A DNA stretch of 42,746 nucleotides from NCBI GenBank assembly GCA_910586245.1, contig CAJUFY010000009.1, positions 1 through 42,746 of the forward strand. Direction: 5' to 3'. Made by a program: the position numbers and the translations under genes. The notes beneath the pieces were generated by a model. The model did no database searches and had not been told where the DNA came from. It was given only the letters and a program-made list of their open reading frames with translations. The DNA comes from an uncultured Christensenella sp. Lineage in GTDB: Bacteria; Bacillota; Clostridia; Christensenellales; Borkfalkiaceae. Positions 12,764 to 21,139 of the stretch are shown one piece after another; the first letter of the stretch is position 1; each line of letters opens with the position of its first letter.

Positions 12764-14725
12764 GTGGAACATTTCGAATATAAACTGAAATCGCCGTTCG
12801 CGCCCACGGGCGATCAGCCCGAGGCGATCCGCCTTTTGAGCGAAGGCGTGCAGGACGGAATCCGCACGCAGGTGCTGGTCGGCGTAACGGGCAGCGGCAA
12901 AACGTTTACGATGGCGAACGTCATCAAAAACGTGGGCAGACCCGCGCTCGTGATCGCGCACAATAAAACGCTTGCGGCACAGCTCTGCAACGAGTTCCGC
13001 GAATTTTTCCCCGAAAACCGCGTGGAGTATTTCGTTTCCTATTACGATTATTATCAGCCGGAAAGCTACATTCCCTCCACCGATACTTATATCGAAAAAG
13101 ACCTTTCAATGAACGACGAAATCGATAAGCTCCGCAATGCCGCGACCTGTTCTCTGGGCGAGCGGGACGACGTGATCGTCGTATCTTCCGTATCCTGCAT
13201 TTACGGGCTCGGCGCGCCCGAAGAGTTTTTCCGTCTGGGCGTGTCTTTGCGCCCCGGGCAGGAGCTGGCGCGGGACGAGCTTTTGCGCCGTCTGGTGGAA
13301 ATCCATTATTCGCGCAACGATACCGATTTTAAGCGCTCTACCTTCCGCGTGCGTGGCGACGTGGTGGAAATTTTCCCCGCGTCCAACTCGGAGGTCGCGA
13401 TCCGCGTCGAATTCTTCGGGGACGAGATCGAAGCGCTGGGCGAAGAGGATGTCGTAACGGGCAAGATCATATCGCAGTTAAAGCACGCAGTCGTATTCCC
13501 CGCGAGCCATTACGCGGTGGGCAGCGACCGGTTGCAATCGGCGCTTTCGGTCATCGAAGAGGATTTGAAGGGCGAGGTAAAAGCGTTCGAGGACGCGGGC
13601 AAACTGCTCGAAGCGCAGCGGCTTTCCCAGCGTACCGAACACGACCTTGAAATGCTGCGCGAAATCGGCTACTGCTCGGGCGTGGAAAATTATTCCCGCT
13701 ACTTCGACGGGCGTAGTCCCGGCGAGCCGTCCTTTACTCTGCTCGATTATTTCCCCAAAAATTTTATCGTTTTCATCGACGAAAGCCACATGACCATTCC
13801 GCAGATCCGCGCCATGTACAACGGCGATCTGGCGCGCAAAACGAATCTCGTGGATTACGGATTCCGCATGCGTTCGGCGTACGACAACCGCCCGTTGACC
13901 TTTGATGAATTCGACGCGCGCGTGCCCCAGCTCATCTGCGTTTCGGCAACGCCCGCGCCCTACGAGCTTTCGCAGGCGGGGCAGGTCGTGGAACAGCTCA
14001 TTCGTCCCACGGGGCTGTTGGATCCGCCCGTGGAAATCCGTCCCACGCGCGGACAGATCGACGATCTTTTGGGCGAGATCAAAACGGTGGTCGCGGGCGG
14101 CGGCAGAGTGCTCGTTACCACGCTTACGAAACGCATGGCGGAAAGCCTGACGGACTACTTGAAAGAGAGCGGCGTGAAGGTGCGTTACATGCATTCGGAT
14201 ATCGATACGCTGGAACGGATCGACATCGTAAACGGATTGCGCACGGGCGAGTTCGACGTACTGTGCGGAATCAATCTCTTGCGCGAAGGGCTGGACATGC
14301 CCGAGGTCAAACTCGTGTGTATACTCGACGCCGACAAAGAGGGATTCCTGCGCAGCGAAACTTCGCTCGTGCAGACGATCGGGCGCGCGGCGCGCAATTC
14401 GGAAGGACGCGTGATCATGTACGCCGACGAAATGACGGGGAGCATGTCGCGGGCGATCGGCGAAACGAATCGCCGCCGCGCCGTACAGCAAAAGTATAAC
14501 GAGGACCACGGCATCGTGCCGAAGACCATCGTCAAAGAAGTTAAATCGTCTTTGCACATCACGGCGAAGACAAAGACGGCGGACGACGTGAAGATGAAGG
14601 ATATTCCGGAAGAAATCGAAAAATTAAAGGCGCTCATGAAGGTTGCTTCGGCGCAGCTCGATTTCGAGCGCGCAATCGAAATCCGCGAAAAGATCGCCGA
14701 GTTGCGCAAGCGTTTGCGCACGTAA
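12764..14725 (+). CDS. uvrB: Excinuclease ABC subunit B
   Basis: 653 residues, the usual UvrB length. It takes over from UvrA at lesions, melts the DNA with its beta-hairpin and recruits UvrC. Walker A GVTGSGKT is at residues 40-47, and the beta-hairpin YYDYYQPESYIP is near 93-104. Further helicase motifs are IDESH, CVSATPAPYE, and TTLTKRMAESLTDYL followed by INLLREGLDMPEV and QTIGRAAR. The C-terminal UVR coiled-coil (LMKVASAQLDFERAIEIREK) binds UvrC. The start is GTG 12764, with GGGAGA (12751-12756) ahead. uvrA follows after 12 bases, so it is an operon. The palindrome upstream suggests SOS control. Confidence 0.97.
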   Translation: MEHFEYKLKSPFAPTGDQPEAIRLLSEGVQDGIRTQVLVGVTGSGKTFTMANVIKNVGRPALVIAHNKTLAAQLCNEFREFFPENRVEYFVSYYDYYQPESYIPSTDTYIEKDLSMNDEIDKLRNAATCSLGERDDVIVVSSVSCIYGLGAPEEFFRLGVSLRPGQELARDELLRRLVEIHYSRNDTDFKRSTFRVRGDVVEIFPASNSEVAIRVEFFGDEIEALGEEDVVTGKIISQLKHAVVFPASHYAVGSDRLQSALSVIEEDLKGEVKAFEDAGKLLEAQRLSQRTEHDLEMLREIGYCSGVENYSRYFDGRSPGEPSFTLLDYFPKNFIVFIDESHMTIPQIRAMYNGDLARKTNLVDYGFRMRSAYDNRPLTFDEFDARVPQLICVSATPAPYELSQAGQVVEQLIRPTGLLDPPVEIRPTRGQIDDLLGEIKTVVAGGGRVLVTTLTKRMAESLTDYLKESGVKVRYMHSDIDTLERIDIVNGLRTGEFDVLCGINLLREGLDMPEVKLVCILDADKEGFLRSETSLVQTIGRAARNSEGRVIMYADEMTGSMSRAIGETNRRRAVQQKYNEDHGIVPKTIVKEVKSSLHITAKTKTADDVKMKDIPEEIEKLKALMKVASAQLDFERAIEIREKIAELRKRLRT

Positions 14726-14737
14726 CGAGGGTTTGTT

Positions 14738-17554
14738 ATGAAAGAAGAAATTTACGTAAAAGGCGCCAAAGAAAACAACTTGAAAAACGTGGACGTGCAT
14801 ATCCCGCGCGGATCGCTTACCGTACTTACGGGGCTTTCGGGTTCGGGCAAGAGCACGCTTGCGTTCGATACCATTTTTGCCGAAGGGCAGCGCAGATACA
14901 TGGAAAGTCTTTCTTCCTACGCGCGGCAGTTTTTGGGCATGATGGAAAAGCCTAACGTCGAAAGCATCGACGGGCTTTCGCCTGCAATTTCCATCGACCA
15001 AAAGACGACTTCGCACAACCCCCGTTCCACGGTGGGCACGGTAACGGAAATTTACGATTATCTGCGTTTGCTCTATGCGCGCGCAGGTACGCCGCATTGC
15101 CCGAAGTGCGGGCGGGAAATCCGCCGTCAGACGGTGGACGAAATTGCCGACCGCGTTACGGCGCTTCCCGCGGGGAGCAAAATTCTCGTTACGGCGCCCG
15201 TGGTGCGCGGAAGAAAGGGCGAATTCGTAAAAGAATTACAGGGCTACCGCAAGAGCGGTTACGCCCGCGTGAAGATCGACGGCATCGTATACGATTTGCA
15301 GGAAGAAATCAAACTGGAAAAAAACAACAAGCACAACGTGAGCGTCGTGATCGACCGCCTCGTCGTAAAGGACGGGATTTTAAAGCGGCTGACCGAAAGC
15401 CTTGAAACGGCGCTTAAACTTGCTGACGGGCTCGTCGTGATCGACTGCGACGACGAAGAGCTGTTGTTTTCTTCCCGCTATTCCTGCCCCGACTGCGGCA
15501 TTTCGATCGAGGAAATCGAGCCGCGCCTGTTTTCGTTCAACACCCCCTGGGGCGCTTGCCCCGAATGCACGGGGCTCGGCTTCCGCCAGATGGTCGATCC
15601 CGATCTCATCTGCCCGGACAAAGAAAAGACCCTCCGCGAGGGCGCGATCCGCATCAGCGGATGGAATCTCGATTCCTCGTCGGTCACGCAGATGTATCTG
15701 GGCGCGCTGTCGCGCCATTACAAATTTTCGCTCGACGTGCCCGTAAAGGATCTTCCGAAGGAGATTTTCGATCTTCTGATGTACGGCAACGGCGGGGATA
15801 AGATCGATCTCGAATACAACACCAAGTCCTTTCATTCCACTTACAAGAGCGCGTGGGAGGGCTTCGTAAACAATTTACAGCGCCGTTACAGCCAAACGAG
15901 TTCGGTGGGCGTGAAGTGGGATATCGAACGTTACATGCGCACGAGCGACTGCCCCGTGTGCCGCGGGAAACGGTTGAAGAAAGAGGCGCTTGCGGTCACG
16001 GTGGGGGGCAAAAATATTGCGGACGTGTGCGAAATGCCCGTCAAGCGGCTGAAAGACTTTTTGAACGGACTGGAACTTACTGCAACGCAGCACGCGATTG
16101 CCGACGTGATTTTAAAGGAAATCCGCAACCGTATCGATTTCCTCATCGGCGTGGGGCTCGACTATCTGACGCTTGCGCGCAGCGCGGCGACCCTTTCGGG
16201 CGGGGAGAGCCAACGTATCCGCCTTGCAACGCAGATCGGCAGCGCGCTTTCGGGCGTACTCTACATTCTCGACGAGCCGAGCATCGGCTTGCACCAGCGC
16301 GATAACGAAAAACTGTTGCAGTCGCTGAAAGGCTTGCGGGACATCGGGAACACGCTCCTCGTCGTCGAACACGACGAGGATACCATGCGTGCGGCGGATT
16401 ATATCGTGGACGTCGGTCCCGGCGCGGGCGTGCACGGCGGCGAGATCGTCGCTTCGGGCACGGTGGAACAAATCATGAAAGAGCCGCGCTCGATCACGGG
16501 CGATTTCCTTGCGGGGCGGCGGAAGATCGAAATTCCCGCCGTGCGGCAAAAACCGGACGGCAGATGGCTGCGGGTGGAAAATTGCCGTCAGAACAATCTG
16601 AAAGGCATCACCGCGGAAATTCCCGTCGGTCTGATCACTGCGGTTACGGGCGTGAGCGGTTCGGGAAAATCTTCCCTCGTCAACGAAATCGTATTGCCGC
16701 TGCTTTCCAACAATTTAGGCGGTTCGCGGCTGCCCCTCGGCGCGAGCGGCGCTTGCACTGGCATCGAATATTTCGATAAAGTGATCGCGATCGACCAGTC
16801 GCCGATCGGCAGAACGCCGCGTTCCAATCCCGCCACTTACACGGGCGTATTTTCGGCGATTCGCGAATTGTTCGCGCAGACGCAGGACGCGAAAACGATG
16901 GGGTTCAAAGCGGGGCGGTTCTCGTTCAACGTTGCGGGAGGCAGATGCGAAAACTGCCAGGGCGACGGTATCATGAAGATCGAAATGCACTTTTTGCCCG
17001 ACGTGTACGTGCCCTGCGAAGTGTGCGGCGGCAAACGGTACAACCGCGAAACGCTCGAAGTGCGCTACAAGGGCAAGACGATTTCCGACGTTCTGGAAAT
17101 GACGGTGGAAGAAGCCAGCGAATTTTTCAAACCCCTGCCCGCAATTTATAACAAGATTTCCACGCTCAACGAAGTTGGGTTGGGCTATATCAAATTGGGG
17201 CAGAGTTCCACCACACTTTCGGGCGGCGAGGCGCAGCGCGTAAAGCTTGCGACCGAGCTTGCCCGCCGTTCCACGGGAAGAACGTTTTATATTCTCGACG
17301 AGCCGACGACGGGCTTGCACAGCTACGACGTGGAAAAACTCGTGAAAATTTTACAGCGTCTGCGCGAGGGCGGAAACACCGTGCTCGTGATCGAACACAA
17401 TCTCGACGTGATCAAGATCGCCGATCATCTGATCGACCTCGGACCCGAGGGCGGCGACGGCGGCGGCGAAATTTTGTGTACGGGTTCGCCGGAAGAAGTC
17501 GCGCAGGTCGAAAAGAGTTACACGGGACAGTTTTTAAGGAAGATATTGCAGTGA
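14738..17554 (+). CDS. uvrA: Excinuclease ABC subunit A
   Basis: 938 residues. A tandem ABC ATPase that recognises bulky DNA damage as a dimer with UvrB. The first Walker A GLSGSGKST is near residues 31-39 and the second GVSGSGKSS near 642-650. Signatures LSGGESQRIRLA and LSGGEAQRVKLA, and Walker B YILDEPSIGLH and YILDEPTTGLH, are all present. The Zn-binding clusters CPKCGRE, CPDCG/CPECTGLG and CENCQGDG/CEVCGGKR are intact. The start ATG 14738 has GAGGG ahead. Its TGA overlaps the GTG of the next gene, extending the operon. Confidence 0.97.
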   Translation: MKEEIYVKGAKENNLKNVDVHIPRGSLTVLTGLSGSGKSTLAFDTIFAEGQRRYMESLSSYARQFLGMMEKPNVESIDGLSPAISIDQKTTSHNPRSTVGTVTEIYDYLRLLYARAGTPHCPKCGREIRRQTVDEIADRVTALPAGSKILVTAPVVRGRKGEFVKELQGYRKSGYARVKIDGIVYDLQEEIKLEKNNKHNVSVVIDRLVVKDGILKRLTESLETALKLADGLVVIDCDDEELLFSSRYSCPDCGISIEEIEPRLFSFNTPWGACPECTGLGFRQMVDPDLICPDKEKTLREGAIRISGWNLDSSSVTQMYLGALSRHYKFSLDVPVKDLPKEIFDLLMYGNGGDKIDLEYNTKSFHSTYKSAWEGFVNNLQRRYSQTSSVGVKWDIERYMRTSDCPVCRGKRLKKEALAVTVGGKNIADVCEMPVKRLKDFLNGLELTATQHAIADVILKEIRNRIDFLIGVGLDYLTLARSAATLSGGESQRIRLATQIGSALSGVLYILDEPSIGLHQRDNEKLLQSLKGLRDIGNTLLVVEHDEDTMRAADYIVDVGPGAGVHGGEIVASGTVEQIMKEPRSITGDFLAGRRKIEIPAVRQKPDGRWLRVENCRQNNLKGITAEIPVGLITAVTGVSGSGKSSLVNEIVLPLLSNNLGGSRLPLGASGACTGIEYFDKVIAIDQSPIGRTPRSNPATYTGVFSAIRELFAQTQDAKTMGFKAGRFSFNVAGGRCENCQGDGIMKIEMHFLPDVYVPCEVCGGKRYNRETLEVRYKGKTISDVLEMTVEEASEFFKPLPAIYNKISTLNEVGLGYIKLGQSSTTLSGGEAQRVKLATELARRSTGRTFYILDEPTTGLHSYDVEKLVKILQRLREGGNTVLVIEHNLDVIKIADHLIDLGPEGGDGGGEILCTGSPEEVAQVEKSYTGQFLRKILQ

Positions 17555-18243
17555 GTGCAGAAATCGTTTTTCGCAACAAAACGCCCGACGCTGCAAAACT
17601 GGAAGCGTACGGATTCCGCCGCACGGGAAAGGGCTTGCTGTTCCGTACGCCGATTGCCGACGGGCATTTTATTTTGGCGGTAACCGTTTCGGATGCGGGC
17701 GAAGTAAGTGCGGCTTTGACGGACGCTATGACGGAAGAGCCTTACACGCTCCACCTCGTGCCCGAAGCGAACGGCGCGTTCGTTGCGGGCGTGCGCGCGG
17801 CGTGGCAAGAAAAACTCGAAGAGATCGCGCAAACTTGTTTCCAATCGGGCAGCCTTGCCCACGGCGCGCAGATCGCAGCCGACTACATCGAAAAACGGTA
17901 CGGCGATCTGCCCGAATTTTTATTCGGCGACGGGGAAACCGCAGTCTGGCGCAGGAAGGACAGCCGCAAATGGTATTGCGCGCTGCTCAGGGTTTCGGCG
18001 AAAAAACTGGGGTTGGAAGCGGACGAAGAAAAACAAATTCTCGATCTGCGCATTCCGCCCGAAAAGCTCGACGCGCTTGCCGACGGCAAAAAATATTTCC
18101 GCGGCTATCACATGAACAAAAAGCACTGGGTTACCGTCTGTCTGGACGGATCGCTCGAACGGGAAGAACTGTTCGCGATGATCGACGAAAGTTACGCGTT
18201 GGCGGGAACGACCAAAAAACGCAAAGGAGCAAAACATGATTAA
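17551..18243 (+). CDS. MmcQ/YjbR-family protein
   Basis: About 230 residues, cytosolic. The C-terminal half (PEFLFGDGETAVWRRKDSRKWY ... LDLRIPPEKLDAL ... YHMNKKHWVTVCLDG) matches the MmcQ/YjbR fold, a CyaY-like domain that often ends with a conserved KKHW segment. The N-terminal half has a strand-rich region of unknown role. The GTG start at 17551 overlaps the uvrA stop, with AAGGAAG 8 bases ahead. A longer frame from 17476 would lie in uvrA. It overlaps the aminotransferase by eight bases. YjbR proteins are sometimes called DNA-binding, but the function is unsettled; the link to uvrBA is positional only. Confidence 0.8.
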   Translation: MSAEIVFRNKTPDAAKLEAYGFRRTGKGLLFRTPIADGHFILAVTVSDAGEVSAALTDAMTEEPYTLHLVPEANGAFVAGVRAAWQEKLEEIAQTCFQSGSLAHGAQIAADYIEKRYGDLPEFLFGDGETAVWRRKDSRKWYCALLRVSAKKLGLEADEEKQILDLRIPPEKLDALADGKKYFRGYHMNKKHWVTVCLDGSLEREELFAMIDESYALAGTTKKRKGAKHD

Positions 18244-19420
18244 CGAGAATATGCAACGTTTAGGAAGCAAGCGGTCGGTGATCCGCGAGCTGTTCGAATA
18301 CGGCAACGCCCGTGCCGAAGCGATCGGGCGGGAGAACGTGTTCGACTTTTCGCTCGGCAATCCCAGCGTGCCCGCGCCCGACCTCGTACGGGAGGAAATC
18401 GCGCGCCTGCTCGAAGAGTTGCCCGCGCAAACGTTGCACGGGTACACCTCGGCGGCGGGATTGCCCGAAGTGCGCGCGGCGGTCGCTGAATACATAAACG
18501 CGGCGTTCGGCGTACCCGTGTCCGCGGATACGGTATATATGACGTGCGGGGCGGCGGCTTCGCTTACGATTTTGTTGCACGCGCTCTGCGAAGCTGGCGA
18601 CGAGTTCGTAGCAATCACGCCCTGCTTTCCCGAATACAAGGTGTTCGTAGAAGGGGCCGGCGGCGTGCTCAAAGAGGCGCGCGCGGACGAAGCGTTTCAC
18701 CTTGATCTTGCGGCTTTGGAAGCGGCGATCACGTCGCAGACCAAAGCGGTGATCGTCAATTCCCCCAACAATCCCACGGGCGTCGTGTACGACGAAGCAG
18801 AGCTGACCGCGCTTGCGACGCTCCTGCAAAACAAGAGCGCGGAATACGGTAGGCCGATCGTGCTGATTGCCGACGAACCTTATCGCGAATTGACTTACGG
18901 CGCGCAGGTGCCTTATCCGATGGCGTACTATGCGAATACGGCGGTGTGCTATTCTTTTTCGAAATCGCTTTCGCTTGCGGGCGAGCGGATCGGTTATATT
19001 GCGATTCATCCCGACTGCGCGCAGGCGAAGGAACTGTTCGCTGCGGTATGCGGCGCGGGCAGAAGTTTGGGCTACGTGTGCGCGCCCGCGCTATTCCAAC
19101 GGGTTTGCGCAAAGTGTCTGGGGCAGTCGAGCGACGTAGGCGCGTATAAAGAAAACAGAGATCTGCTCTACCGTACGTTGACCGAAGCGGGGTTCGAGTG
19201 CGTTCTGCCGGAGGGGGCGTTTTATCTGTTTATGAAGTCGCCGATCCCCGACGCGGTGAAATTCTGCGAACTGGCGAAAAAACACGAACTGTTGCTCGTG
19301 CCTTCGGATACCTTCGGGATCGAAGGCTACGTGCGTATTTCGTACTGTGTGGAAAAAGATATCATCGTGCGTAGTTTGCCCGCCTTCCGCAAACTTGCGG
19401 GCGAAACGATATTGCTGTGA
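18236..19420 (+). CDS. PLP-dependent class I aminotransferase
   Basis: 394 residues of fold type I. The pyridoxal phosphate lysine is in CYSFSKSLSLAGERIGY (about residue 242). SPNNPTGVVYDEAEL, IADEPYRELTY (the Asp and Tyr that hold PLP) and the C-terminal GYVRISYCVEKD with the carboxylate-binding Arg are present. FDFSLGNPSVPAP at the N-terminus is typical of clostridial aspartate/aromatic aminotransferases. The amino donor cannot be fixed from the sequence. It starts at ATG 18236 within the end of the MmcQ gene and is probably the last gene of the uvr operon. Confidence 0.92.
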   Translation: MINENMQRLGSKRSVIRELFEYGNARAEAIGRENVFDFSLGNPSVPAPDLVREEIARLLEELPAQTLHGYTSAAGLPEVRAAVAEYINAAFGVPVSADTVYMTCGAAASLTILLHALCEAGDEFVAITPCFPEYKVFVEGAGGVLKEARADEAFHLDLAALEAAITSQTKAVIVNSPNNPTGVVYDEAELTALATLLQNKSAEYGRPIVLIADEPYRELTYGAQVPYPMAYYANTAVCYSFSKSLSLAGERIGYIAIHPDCAQAKELFAAVCGAGRSLGYVCAPALFQRVCAKCLGQSSDVGAYKENRDLLYRTLTEAGFECVLPEGAFYLFMKSPIPDAVKFCELAKKHELLLVPSDTFGIEGYVRISYCVEKDIIVRSLPAFRKLAGETILL

Positions 19421-19452
19421 GTTAACGTAAAAAGCCGCCGACGCATTACGGT

Positions 19453-19469
19453 AATTCCCATAGGGAATT
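19453..19469. repeat. Short inverted repeat
   Basis: AATTCCC / GGGAATT around ATA, 33 bases after the aminotransferase stop. It lacks a T run. It may be a remnant terminator or the edge of the accessory island. Confidence 0.5.
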
Positions 19470-19494
19470 TAATAAAACGCAAATAAAAAGATTT

Positions 19495-19522
19495 AGGCAT
19501 AGCGTTAAGCTGTGCCTTTTCT
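19495..19522 (+). terminator. Terminator-like hairpin
   Basis: AGGCATAGC (19495-19503) pairs with GCTGTGCCT (19509-19517) through one G-U pair, followed by TTT and a later T run. It probably ends the uvrB-aminotransferase transcript. Confidence 0.6.
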
Positions 19523-19542
19523 GTACTTTTTTTCGTGGACGA

Positions 19543-19564
19543 ACTAGGCTACGAGTAGCCTAGT
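19543..19564. repeat. Nine-base inverted repeat
   Basis: ACTAGGCTA / TAGCCTAGT around CGAG. No T run follows. It lies in the 300-base gap before the unknown membrane protein, which otherwise holds a terminator and a promoter only. Confidence 0.6.
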
Positions 19565-19606
19565 GAGATATAGATATGCTTTATATTTCCCGCAAAATTC
19601 AATCGG

Positions 19607-19635
19607 TTGCGTTCTTTCATTTTTCGTGCTATAAT
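19607..19635 (+). promoter_or_regulatory. sigma-A promoter of the island membrane gene
   Basis: TTGCGT (19607-19612), a 17-bp spacer and a perfect TATAAT (19630-19635) with a TGC extension. The leader to ATG 19721 is about 79 bases. Confidence 0.75.
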
Positions 19636-19720
19636 GATTGTACGATAAACAGTAATTTAGCTTACAATTATAATCAGAGTATTTAAGGACAACATTGTTT
19701 TCATACACATATAATGGAGT

Positions 19721-20197
19721 ATGGAAATTTTGATTAAAATTAAAAAGAAACTGCTTGTTAAAATAATCGTTGTAATCAGCGTTATTTTATTTATAGTAGC
19801 CTTTGGCGTTTTGAGCCCGACGTTCGGAAACAAAATCACAAGAGTTTCCTACACTACGCAAAATAATTCATCTATCGGGCGGATTAATCTTAATTTTGAA
19901 ATTCATACTCATAAGGGTTTTGTGTTCAAAGAGGGTAACGTTACGGTCAAATATACAACGGAACAAGGAACGTTTGAAGATATAATTGATGTTGAATATT
20001 ATAAAGTACAAAAATTTTATTATGGCAACTATTCCGATTTTAGGGTAGAGATTAAAGTCAATTCGTACCGCGTTACAGGATATGCAAAGTATATTGTGCC
20101 TGCGGTAATAATGTACTTGATATCAGGTGCAGGTATGGTGTATTGTATTTATTATTGGGTGCATAACCGAAATGATAACAATAATGGCGAGCAATAA
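19721..20197 (+). CDS. Unknown small protein with two membrane helices
   Basis: 158 residues, not recognised. A basic N-terminus (KIKKK) leads into a membrane helix (IIVVISVILFIVAFGVL). A middle domain of about 85 residues, predicted outside and rich in beta-type segments (GRINLNFEIHTHKGFVFK, VTVKYTTEQGTFEDIIDVEYY), follows. A second helix (YIVPAVIMYLISGAGMVYCIYYW) ends in a hydrophilic NRNDNNNGEQ tail. The gene is AT-rich, unlike the surrounding core genes. The start is uncertain: GGAG lies only two bases before ATG 19721, and TTG 19730 is an alternative. It has its own promoter and ends near a strong hairpin at 20309. Confidence 0.6.
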   Translation: MEILIKIKKKLLVKIIVVISVILFIVAFGVLSPTFGNKITRVSYTTQNNSSIGRINLNFEIHTHKGFVFKEGNVTVKYTTEQGTFEDIIDVEYYKVQKFYYGNYSDFRVEIKVNSYRVTGYAKYIVPAVIMYLISGAGMVYCIYYWVHNRNDNNNGEQ

Positions 20198-20308
20198 AAT
20201 CGCCGGTTTTTGATTTAGGTGCAAGGCTAAAACGGCTCTTATTTTTTTGTCTTGATATTAATAATACTACTATAAATTTCAATTTGTCTTTCTAAATAGT
20301 TTGTAGTA

Positions 20309-20341
20309 AAAAGTTCTCGAACATATTGTTCGAGAACTTTT
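20309..20341. terminator. Bidirectional terminator, 15-bp perfect hairpin
   Basis: AAAAGTTCTCGAACA (20309-20323) and its exact complement (20327-20341) around TAT. A and T runs at both ends allow termination in both directions, between the membrane gene and the reverse-strand XRE genes. The GTTC/GAAC-rich stem could also bind a regulator. Confidence 0.7.
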
Positions 20342-20430
20342 GTCCTCGCTTGAAAGTATAACTCTTAAAAATTTAGTATTTAATTTCCTATGAGAAGTGC
20401 ACATTTGCGTCGGCGTCTTTTTATGTGGGT

Positions 20431-20646
20431 TCAATCGTCTTTCAAACAGAGAATATACGCGGGATCTGCGTTTAAAACCGCGCAAAGATTTGCAAACGTT
20501 TCGAACGAGAGCATCGCCCGACCCGAAATATACTGCGCGATGGATTGTTGAATGACGCCTGTTTGTTCGGCAAGTTCTTTTTGGGTAAACGGACTTGTTT
20601 GAATTTCGTGAACCAAACGCTCTCTGATTTGGTGTGATTGAATCAT
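20431..20646 (-). CDS. Small XRE-family (Cro/CI-type) regulator
   Basis: 71 residues, essentially one helix-turn-helix domain: FTQKELAEQTGVIQQSIAQY (about residues 20-39) followed by SGRAMLSFETFANLCAVLNADPAYIL, typical of HTH_3 proteins. Ribosome site GGAG lies about seven bases ahead of the start at 20646. It lies immediately downstream of a second small XRE gene on the same strand. No effector domain is present. It might repress a neighbour, or be an antitoxin-like or phage-derived switch protein. No partner toxin is seen. Confidence 0.8.
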   Translation of the reverse strand: MIQSHQIRERLVHEIQTSPFTQKELAEQTGVIQQSIAQYISGRAMLSFETFANLCAVLNADPAYILCLKDD

Positions 20647-20712
20647 CTTTTTTCTCCGTAAAATTGTTTTATTTCAGCCGTCGGGAATGCGAAATTTCAG
20701 GATTTTCAATGA

Positions 20713-20947
20713 TTACGTTAAATCAACGAAAAAGTCATCGAAAGAAACTTCAAAAATATCTTTTAATGCAATCAATTCGCTGACTTTTATGTTCATACGG
20801 TTTGTTTCTATTTTCGCGTACGTACACTTGGAAATGGAAATGCCGAGTAATTGCAGTTTTGCGATAACGTCGTTTTGCGTGTACTTTTTTGCTCTTCGGA
20901 GCATTTGAATATTTTTGCCGAAATCGAGATCAGGGCGGATTTTGCAT
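20713..20947 (-). pseudogene. Small XRE-type regulator with apparent N-terminal frameshift
   Basis: The open frame ending at 20713 encodes a helix-turn-helix protein (LRRAKKYTQNDVIAKLQLLG ... CTYAKIETNRMNIKVSELIALKDIF). The first in-frame ATG (20904) would cut off a conserved-looking lead. Upstream, in the same frame, codons read IRPDLDFGKNIQ with no usable start. If one A of the four-A run (20940-20943, reverse strand) is removed, ATG 20947 joins in frame to give MQIRPDLDFGKNIQMLRR, a good family N-terminus. As written, ATG 20947 gives MQNPP and a stop. So the gene is either frameshifted, shortened to 63 residues, or affected by a sequencing error. Confidence 0.65.
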
Positions 20948-21089
20948 ATCTGATAAATTCCTTATAACGAATATTTTTATTTGATTTTACATTAAAAACC
21001 TGCTAAAAAGTTTCGCAATAAGGAATTTTTTTGGAGAGCGCTTATGGAAAACAAAAAACGTTATATTCGCCGAAATTGCTCCTTTAAGC

Positions 21090-21118
21090 GCATAGAAAAA
21101 AACAACCTCCGCATAATG
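21090..21118 (+). promoter_or_regulatory. SigG/SigF-like promoter of spoVT
   Basis: GCATA (21090-21094), a 17-bp spacer and CATAATG (21112-21118) resemble forespore sigma factor elements (GHATR and CATnnTA as I recall them). The start would be about 21125, just before the ribosome site. spoVT is SigG-dependent in B. subtilis, which supports the call. No equally good sigma-A promoter was seen nearby. Confidence 0.55.
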
Positions 21119-21132
21119 AAAATATACGGAGG
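21106..21132 (+). promoter_or_regulatory. Hairpin able to hide the spoVT ribosome site
   Basis: CCTCCG (21106-21111) is the exact complement of CGGAGG (21127-21132), the spoVT ribosome site. Only transcripts starting upstream of 21106 would contain both arms. Confidence 0.5.
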
Positions 21133-21139
21133 ATTTTTT

